This document shows, piece after piece, positions 58,526-64,000 of a stretch of 64,000 nucleotides of DNA (the first letter of the stretch is position 1; every line of letters starts with the position of its first letter). The stretch is taken from NCBI GenBank assembly GCA_049841135.1, contig JASGHK010000001.1, forward strand, positions 372,001 to 436,000, given 5' to 3'. Below the pieces are notes generated by a model. That model saw only the letters and a program-made list of their open reading frames with translations. It was not told the origin of the DNA and ran no database searches. Position numbers and translations under genes: made by a program. The DNA comes from JACRCT01 sp049841135 (GTDB taxonomy: Bacteria > Myxococcota > Myxococcia > Myxococcales > UBA5297).

Positions 58526-59842
58526 ATGAACGCCAAGAGCCTGTACCTCTCCACCCTGCTGCTGCTGGCCGCTTCCACCCCTGCCCTCGCCGAGCCTCCG
58601 CCAGCTCGCGAGGCCTACTGGAACGTCGTCCAGGGCGTCGCCGGGATGGTGAGCGATCCCGAGGCGACGCAGCTGGCCTCCAAGTACGGCCTGCAAATCC
58701 TCAACCTGACCTGGGAGGACACCGGCCGCTACCAGGGCTCGGCGGTCGGACCGAACATCAGCGACGTCACCATCGAGGTGGTCGAGGGCGAAGGGAGCAG
58801 CAAGCGGCTGGCGCTGATGCCGGTGCTGCGCTTCCCCAACTTCGAGGACAAGACCGCCGACGTGAAGCTCGACCGCTTCTTCCTCAAGGTCGGCAACGAG
58901 TCGCGCCAGGGCCAGGAGCGGGTCATCTCGCTCAAGGAGCTCCTCGCCGACCCCGCGCGCTACCTCTCCTTCCCCACCAAGGGCGCCATCAAGGGCGGCT
59001 CGCTGCTCGCCCCGCGTGACACCCACGCGCTCGTCAGCGCCCAGGCCGCCTTCCTGCCGGTGCCCAAGGGCGGCAAGGCCAGCTTCCACCCGGTCATCTT
59101 CAACTATCAGTCGAGCGCCAAGAACCCGGCCGTCCTGACCATCCTCGTCACGCGGCAGGGCACGTCGATGACCATCGTCGACAACGCCCGCGACAGCCTG
59201 GGCTCGGGCAGCTGGGGCCAACGCCTGTTCTTCAACGCCGGCGGCGAGCGCGCACCGCTCACGGCCGAGCGCCTGAGCGACGTGCAGGCCACCGGCGTCA
59301 CCAGCAACGGCGAATCCGCGAAGAGCCTGGGCGCCGACGCGAACCTGCTGATGCTCATCCAGGTGCCGCTCAAGTATCGCCAGCGCCCGATGCGCGAATT
59401 CGGCGCGGCCTTTGACTCGGCGGCCATTCCGACGGCCGCGATGGGCGAGGGCCGCCGCGGCGCGGAGCCGGACATGGAGGTGGCAGTGCTCGGCCACGGC
59501 GCGTTGCAGGGTCCCTACACCGAGCTCGACGGTCTCACCATCGAACGCGACCCGCGCTTCCCGGTCCGCGTCACGGTCCAGTTCTACCAGGCGACGAGCA
59601 GCGCCAACGTGGGCGCCGCCAACATGCTCAAGCTGGCCCAGCAGATAGGCCACGTGTTCGACAAGGGCGACGCCATCGGCTCGCTCGTCATCCCCAGCCC
59701 GAACGACGTGAAGCGCGTGACCAACTGGGACGGCGTCGGCCCCGCGCCCAAGGACCTGTGCTGGTACGACTTCCCCGGCCTGGTGGAGCGGTGGATGGAC
59801 GGGCAGAGCGTGCCGCCGCGCGAGGAGATTGGCGTCAGGTAG
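58526..59842 (+). CDS. Secreted protein of unknown function
   Basis: A 438-residue protein with a signal peptide (YLSTLLLLAASTPALA), then a mostly beta-type soluble body. Recognisable segments include EAYWNVVQGVAGMVSDPEA, LPVPKGGKASFHPVIFNYQS and FYQATSSANVGAANMLKLAQ. No family recognised. A GAGGAGCG site precedes the ATG. It ends with a good hairpin at 59873-59897. Confidence 0.65.
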   Translation: MNAKSLYLSTLLLLAASTPALAEPPPAREAYWNVVQGVAGMVSDPEATQLASKYGLQILNLTWEDTGRYQGSAVGPNISDVTIEVVEGEGSSKRLALMPVLRFPNFEDKTADVKLDRFFLKVGNESRQGQERVISLKELLADPARYLSFPTKGAIKGGSLLAPRDTHALVSAQAAFLPVPKGGKASFHPVIFNYQSSAKNPAVLTILVTRQGTSMTIVDNARDSLGSGSWGQRLFFNAGGERAPLTAERLSDVQATGVTSNGESAKSLGADANLLMLIQVPLKYRQRPMREFGAAFDSAAIPTAAMGEGRRGAEPDMEVAVLGHGALQGPYTELDGLTIERDPRFPVRVTVQFYQATSSANVGAANMLKLAQQIGHVFDKGDAIGSLVIPSPNDVKRVTNWDGVGPAPKDLCWYDFPGLVERWMDGQSVPPREEIGVR

Positions 59843-59872
59843 GCGGGTTCGTCTCCTGAGGCAGCGAAGACC

Positions 59873-59897
59873 GGCGCCCCCCATGGGGTGCCGGTCT
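59873..59897 (+). terminator. Hairpin after the secreted protein gene
   Basis: ACCGGC and CCCC pair with GGGG and GCCGGT around a short loop, 30 bases after the stop. No T-run, so it is a weak intrinsic terminator at best. Confidence 0.45.
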
Positions 59898-59963
59898 CGC
59901 GCATCGCGTCGCGTTGAACCCGGCCGGGCGAGGTCCTATCCTTCCTCCCGAACGAGGTGGACG

Positions 59964-60176
59964 ATGGTCGGCCAGGACGAGGACGCTGTCTTCGAAACAC
60001 CGTTTCCCAAGGCAGACGAGCTCCGCAAGTACCTGGGAAAGTGGATCGGGTTCGACGAAGCCGGAGCAGTCCGGGTATTCGGCGACTCAGTCAGAGAAGC
60101 GGACGAGCGCGCGCGTTCGGCCGGGCTTCCAGAACTGACGTTCTTCCGAGTCCCCGACGGGGCGCTCGTGGGATGA
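59964..60176 (+). CDS. DUF5678-like small protein
   Basis: A 70-residue protein matching the DUF5678 pattern: RKYLGKWIGFDEAGAVRVFG, DSVREADERARSAGLPELTF, FRVPDGALVG. GAGG precedes the ATG. Its stop overlaps the start of the next gene (ATGA), so the two are translationally coupled. In other genomes such proteins are often next to retropepsin-like proteases, as here (recalled, not checked). Confidence 0.65.
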   Translation: MVGQDEDAVFETPFPKADELRKYLGKWIGFDEAGAVRVFGDSVREADERARSAGLPELTFFRVPDGALVG

Positions 60177-60591
60177 AGTTCAAGTACGCCGAGATTCCGG
60201 GCGCCTGGCCGCCCATGCCGCTCCTCACGGTTCGCCTGCGTGGACCCTTGGAGTCTTCCGTCTCCAGATGCTTGTGGATTCAGGCGCCCAAGAGACCGTC
60301 GTCCCGCTATTCGCTCTGGAACGCGTGGGGATCAACCGTACCTCCGTAGAGCAGACGAACCTCGTGGGCGTTGGCGGGACTGCGACCAACGCCTCAGTCT
60401 TCGAGCGAGTGAAGCTCGAGTTCGGCCCCAACTGGCGGTTTGGTCTCGAGAGTCGCGTCGTGGCTCACAAGGACGTGGACATGGGCTTTGCGGTGCTCGG
60501 CCACCGCGACTTCTTCCATCGCTACTTCGTCGGATTCGATGCAGGCGCTGGAGTCTTCGTCGTCAGTGAGCCGCGTCGCGACTTGCACTGA
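60173..60591 (+). CDS. Retropepsin-like aspartic protease, frame broken once
   Basis: About 138 residues when repaired. The active-site motif is LVDSGAQETVVP (D-S-G), followed by NLVGVGGTATNASVFERVK and AVLGHRDFFHRYFVGFD with the second ILG-type motif typical of retropepsins. The first 26 codons (MKFKYAEIPGAWPPMPLLTV) are in a different frame; the break is near 60250 by GGAGTC, either a two-base gain or a one-base loss. The stop is at 60589-60591. Confidence 0.7.
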
Positions 60592-60598
60592 CGGCCTC

Positions 60599-60636
60599 AA
60601 AAGAGACCGAGGCCAGCTCCGCGAGGAGCCGGCCTC
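60599..60636 (-). terminator. Intrinsic terminator of the phospholipase D-like gene
   Basis: Stem of GAGGCC and GCTCC with GGAGC and GGCCTC (60609-60636), one mismatch, tetraloop GCGA, followed by TCTCTTTTGAGG on the minus strand. It lies 43 bases after the PLD stop and just after the retropepsin stop on the other strand. Confidence 0.6.
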
Positions 60637-60678
60637 GAGTTGTCCGAAAGGCGCGAAGGCCTGGCGCTCTCGGCGGAG

Positions 60679-62154
60679 CTACAGCTGGTACTCGAAGAGC
60701 TTGGACAGCCGGCTTCCGAAAGACTCCGGCTTGGGCGGCGTGCCCTTCTCCACGGAGGTCGCCATCTCCGTCGTGCCCTGCTCGAAGTGCGCGGTCATCT
60801 TCTGCGCGAAGTCCTTGTCCGCGACGATCATCGCGCTCTCGGCCTCGTAGTAGTGCGAGCGCGGGTGGTTGTTGTAGCTCGAGACCATCGCCAGCTCGCC
60901 GTCGGCGACCCAGTACTTGCTGTGCAGGGTGTCGCCCTTCTTGAGGAACACCTCGGCTCCGGCGTTGGCCATCTGGATGGCGCTGTTGACGATGGGCGTG
61001 CTCACCACCGGCTCGTCGACGCTCTTGTCCGAGTTGGTGAGGATGCGGACCTTCACGCCGCGCTTGATGGCGTCGGTGAGCGCCTCGCGCAGGGCGTCGC
61101 GGTTCTCCGGCGACTGCACGATGAAGTAGGCGTTCTCGATGTCGAAGCTCTTCTTGGCGCCCTGGATGGCCTTGAGCGTGGCCAGCATGATCTTGTCGTC
61201 GCTCTGGTCGTGGATCTTGGGCTCGTTGCCCACCACCATCACCTTGGCGCCCTTCCCCGGCGTCTCCTGCGCGGACGGCGGGGTCGCGACTTTGTCCAGC
61301 CCCGGAAGCGCGTCGCCACGGCGCTCGACCTGGTCGTTCCAGCGGCGGGCGAACATCGCCTCGGCGTCGGTGGCCATCGGGCCGGTGCCGGTCATGTCCG
61401 TGTCGCGCCACTTGGGGCCGTTGGGGTTTGTGTCGAAGTAGGCGTCGCCCGGGTTGCGCCCGCCGGCGAACACCTTTCCGTCCGTGCCGCCGCCGTCGAC
61501 GGTGAGGATCTTGGAGTGCAGCCCGTAGAAGCTCCGGTCCGGGTTCTGCCAGCGCAGCACCTTCACGCCGTTCTGCTCCATGTACTCGAGGACGTGCTTG
61601 TGCAGCTTGCCGGCGCCGGTCTGGCCGTCGACCATCACGCGGACGTCGACGCCTTCCTTGGCCTTGGCCACCAGCGCCTCGGCGATGCGGCCGCCGGTGG
61701 CGTCGTCGTAGAAGGCCCAGGACTGCATGTGGACGCTGGTCTTGGCGTTCTGGATCCCGTCGATCCACGCGTCGCAGGCCTTGGGACCGTCGGCGAGCAC
61801 GCCGACCGTGGCGCCCTGGTGGAACTGGGAGCCGGCCAGCGACTCCATCTCGGCGAGGAACGCGGGATCGGACACGCCGTTCGCGCTGCCCTTGAACGAC
61901 TTGGCGACCGTCTCGCGCATCTTCTTGGAGTCAGTCTCCCAGTTTGACAGGTGCTTCCAGGGGTTGAAGTCACCCTCGATCTCGGCGCCGAGGATGCCCA
62001 GCGCCTTGCCCGCCTTCTCGAAGAAGTCGGCGACCTTGTTGCTCTTCTCCGTCGGGTCGAACCTCGGGACTGGCTTGGTGGCTTCCGCGGGACCAGTCGA
62101 GGCGGCGGGCTTGACGGACGGAGTTGCGGGACCGCGAATCGGACCGACGGGCAT
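60679..62154 (-). CDS. Phospholipase D-like protein
   Basis: A 491-residue protein with two HKD motifs: HSKILTVDGG and HSKYWVADGE, each followed by a strand with Ser or Asn (GGRNPGD, SSYNNHPR). Such enzymes break or transfer phosphodiester bonds in phospholipids or nucleic acids. The N-terminal 40 residues are Pro/Ala-rich and no signal peptide is visible, so secretion by another route or a cytoplasmic role is possible. The upstream region shares GTGCGACA with the calpain genes. The start (MPVGPIRGP) resembles the calpain N-terminus only in its first three residues. Confidence 0.85.
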   Translation of the reverse strand: MPVGPIRGPATPSVKPAASTGPAEATKPVPRFDPTEKSNKVADFFEKAGKALGILGAEIEGDFNPWKHLSNWETDSKKMRETVAKSFKGSANGVSDPAFLAEMESLAGSQFHQGATVGVLADGPKACDAWIDGIQNAKTSVHMQSWAFYDDATGGRIAEALVAKAKEGVDVRVMVDGQTGAGKLHKHVLEYMEQNGVKVLRWQNPDRSFYGLHSKILTVDGGGTDGKVFAGGRNPGDAYFDTNPNGPKWRDTDMTGTGPMATDAEAMFARRWNDQVERRGDALPGLDKVATPPSAQETPGKGAKVMVVGNEPKIHDQSDDKIMLATLKAIQGAKKSFDIENAYFIVQSPENRDALREALTDAIKRGVKVRILTNSDKSVDEPVVSTPIVNSAIQMANAGAEVFLKKGDTLHSKYWVADGELAMVSSYNNHPRSHYYEAESAMIVADKDFAQKMTAHFEQGTTEMATSVEKGTPPKPESFGSRLSKLFEYQL

Positions 62155-62513
62155 GGCAGACCCTCCCAGACTTCGAAGATGGGTCCATTATCGGGTCCGA
62201 TGTGGGGGAGGTTGCGCTCATGTCGCACCCCGCACCGCATGCGTCGGAGGCGTGACGAATTACACAATAAAGACAGCCACTTGAGGTCCCATTTTGGAGC
62301 CACGGGAAGGCCCCTGGGGGCTCCAGAAATGGCCCAGGACGGCCGCTCGGAAGCCGAGTCCCACTGAAATGGGGCTGGCGAGCCAAGTCCGCTCCGCCGG
62401 CCAGCCAGGGGCCTTCCAGGCCGGATCTGGCCGATCGAAGGCCGGTTTGGAGCCTGCCGGAGGCCTCCAGCCGCCTTGAGCGCCACCGGTGGAGGATATC
62501 GGGCGGCGTTGTC
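62155..62513. other. Intergenic region with long hairpin
   Basis: About 360 bases. The PLD-like gene promoter (GTGCGACA at 62221-62228, minus strand) lies here. A long hairpin has arms 62289-62301 and 62319-62332 (one bulged G) around a 17-base loop. Several GGCC-rich imperfect repeats follow. No gene is visible. Confidence 0.5.
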
Positions 62514-63633
62514 CTACCCGTGCTTCTGCTGGCCCTGACCCGCCTCTCCAGACGCCGGGACCGGCTGCGGCAGGGCCGCCACGTTGGCAGCAGCCGCTGC
62601 CGCTGCCCGCTGCTTCTTCTCGAGCATCGGACCGACCGAGAGGGCCACGATGGCGAGGACCAGCAGCCCGACGCCGACGAGCTCGTTGGCGGGCGGCTGC
62701 TTCTCGCCCAGCCACAGCCAGAGCGAGTACGACGCGACGACGCCGGCCAACAGGCTGGAGACGCGGTTCACCGGGACGCAGAAGGTGTTCTCGCGCTTGT
62801 CGAGCAGGATGAGCCCGCCGAAGACTCCGGTGCCCTGCGAGAGGATGCCAATGACGACGGCGATGATCACCACCGCCGGGCTCCAGCCGGCATCCAGGTG
62901 CGCCGGGTGCTCGAAGCCGTGGGCGAGCCCGTGGGTGAAGTCGATGGTCGGGTGGTCGGCGCCGAAGAGCGCCAGTCCGGCGAGCACGATGACCAGCGCC
63001 GGGGTGGCCACCATCTGCTCCTCGACGAAGTAGCGCGTCCGCGCGTTCTCGTCGTCCGACTTCGCCAGCCGGGTCATGAAGCGCAGGCGCAGGAAATAGG
63101 CGAAGAGGTAGATGGCGAGGTTGAGCAGCGCCACCGCGGTGATCTCGTAGCTGACCTTGCCGACGAAGAACGCCGCCAGGAGCGACGCGATGCTCAATCC
63201 CAGCGCGGTCCACGAGTACCACTTGACCTTGCGGCCGGAGAAGAAGTCGGTGATGGGCGCGATGATCAGCACGCCGCCGCGCATGAGCAGCATCATGAAG
63301 ACGATGGAGACGCCGCTGAAGGTGTAGGCCAGCGTCGTGGTGGGGATGACCGCGGCGGTGCCCAGGCCCGACAGGAAGGTCCAGAACCCTGGGACGGGGA
63401 TGTTGAAGCCCAGGACCTTCTTGTGGCCGGCGTACTTCCACCACCCCATGGCCGTGATGAAGACGATCATCGCGACCAGCGAGGCGACCGCCGTGAGCGG
63501 GAGCGACTTCGCTTCCCGTGATCGCCTTGAACTTGGAGAGGTACTTGGTGAGGGCGCTGTACGGGGCGTAGCAGGCGAAGTACCCAAAGGCGAACCACCA
63601 GATGCTGGGGTACTTCGATTCGTTCTCGGTCAT
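62514..63633 (-). CDS. EamA-like multi-pass transporter, frame broken once
   Basis: About 372 residues with roughly ten transmembrane helices (for example YPSIWWFAFGYFACYAPYSA, AVASLVAMIVFITAMGWW and VVIIAVVIGILSQGTGVF). The overall pattern fits the drug/metabolite transporter superfamily; a conserved inner stretch reads VFMMLLMRGGVLIIAPI. The break is at 63508-63509: GAGTC reads GAAGTC on the coding strand; repair gives ITGSESLPLTAVASL. The C-terminus is a Gln/Ala/Gly-rich cytoplasmic tail. Substrate unknown. Confidence 0.7.
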
Positions 63634-63710
63634 GGCGTCAATCATCCCCTCGAGGGGGCGTCTCGCCCACTTTTCGGCCAAAGTGGGAAGCCGCGGGAAG
63701 TCGGCCAAGC

Positions 63711-63741
63711 AAAAGCCCCAGGACCGGGAAGATCCTGGGGC
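63711..63741 (-). terminator. Terminator after tRNA-Val
   Basis: Perfect nine-bp stem GCCCCAGGA/TCCTGGGGC (63715-63723 and 63733-63741) followed by TTTT on the minus strand. It is 12 bases downstream of the tRNA on the same strand. Confidence 0.75.
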
Positions 63742-63753
63742 CTGCTTCTTCGA

Positions 63754-63825
63754 TGGGCGCTGAAGGGTTCGAACCTTCGACCCCTGCCGTGTGAAGGCAG
63801 TGCTCTACCGCTGAGCCAAGCGCCC
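63754..63825 (-). tRNA. tRNA-Val (anticodon CAC)
   Basis: A 72-base cloverleaf: acceptor GGGCGCT with AGCGCCC and discriminator A, D-arm GCTCAGCGGTAGAGC, anticodon arm CTGCC-TTCACAC-GGCAG with anticodon CAC, T-arm with TTCGAAC loop. CCA is not encoded. It would read the GTG codon, common in this GC-rich genome. Confidence 0.97.
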
Positions 63826-63908
63826 GGACTGCTTAACGTCCAACCGAACGAGCGCGGCACTATGCCAATTCCGGCGCGAAGCTGTCAACGGACTTCTTCA
63901 TTCATCCA

Positions 63909-64000
63909 TCACTTGCCCGCGAGCTGCCCGGCGACGCGAGCCGAGAGCTTCTCGAGCAGCGTGATGACCGCCTCGCGGAAGCCGCCGTTGCGCACGGCGA
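63909..64000 (-). CDS. C-terminal fragment of an unknown protein
   Basis: The minus strand is open from the window edge to TGA at 63909-63911, giving about 29 residues ending LLEKLSARVAGQLAGK. It is a helical, positively charged end. Nothing more can be said; the tRNA lies 83 bases downstream on the same strand. Confidence 0.4.
   Translation of the reverse strand, partial: AVRNGGFREAVITLLEKLSARVAGQLAGK

Noticed and set aside
60679..62154. Cardiolipin synthase as the name of the phospholipase D-like gene
   Set aside because: The two HKD motifs fit, but cardiolipin synthases have N-terminal membrane helices, which are absent here.
63642..63860. Small minus-strand frame over tRNA-Val
   Set aside because: It coincides with the tRNA and its terminator and has no ribosome-binding site.

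Overview
This is a high-GC bacterial chromosome segment with strong GC-ending codons, and its gene content points to a myxobacterium-like deltaproteobacterium (Myxococcota). The signs are a Hanks-type Ser/Thr kinase with a PEGA tail, very large TPR proteins, many cysteine-rich lipoproteins, an RpoH/SigB-type sigma factor, a PocR-domain sigma-54 activator, a PilZ response regulator and a spirochaete/delta-type EF-G. No rRNA, CRISPR array or prophage is visible. There is one tRNA (Val-CAC) and one insertion sequence of the IS110/IS1111 type.

Layout. 0-6.4 kb: tandem cyclophilins, era, der, an outer-membrane-like protein, yfgM, bamB and a MutT-like Nudix gene. 6.4-9.2 kb: small lipoproteins and ku, with a candidate XerCD/dif site at 8040-8067. 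9.5-15.2 kb: an RpoH-type sigma factor, a YkgJ-type Cys-cluster protein and two calpain-family protease paralogues. 15.3-22.6 kb: GNAT, YqgE, a membrane-anchored MutS-like ATPase, ferrochelatase, an unknown membrane protein and a Ser/Thr kinase. 22.8-27.8 kb: a 1687-residue TPR protein. 27.9-29.8 kb: the insertion sequence. 29.8-33.2 kb: a five-gene zinc-ribbon cluster. 33.3-42.8 kb: housekeeping genes (pcm, recG, greA, nfu, coaD, rsmD, a CDF exporter). 42.9-52.2 kb: a sigma-54 activator, repeated small Cys-rich lipoproteins, a TPR lipoprotein, a two-receiver/PilZ regulator and a giant Cys-repeat lipoprotein. 52.4-64 kb: a P-loop ATPase with a SLOG-like tail, fusA, endonuclease V, a HELTH protein, a DUF5678/retropepsin pair, a phospholipase D-like protein, an EamA-like transporter and tRNA-Val.

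Common themes are translation and ribosome assembly (era, der, rsmD, fusA, greA), outer-membrane assembly (bamB, yfgM), DNA repair (ku, recG, mutT, endonuclease V) and an unusually large set of secreted or lipid-anchored proteins. Many intergenic hairpins look like intrinsic terminators. The one in the greA leader looks like an attenuator.

Data quality matters here. About seventeen reading-frame breaks fall in otherwise conserved genes, including essential der and fusA. Sixteen of them are mended by removing bases at or beside GATC, GAGTC, GAGATC or GAGCTC, so I treat the affected genes as intact genes with probable sequence errors and give repaired lengths.
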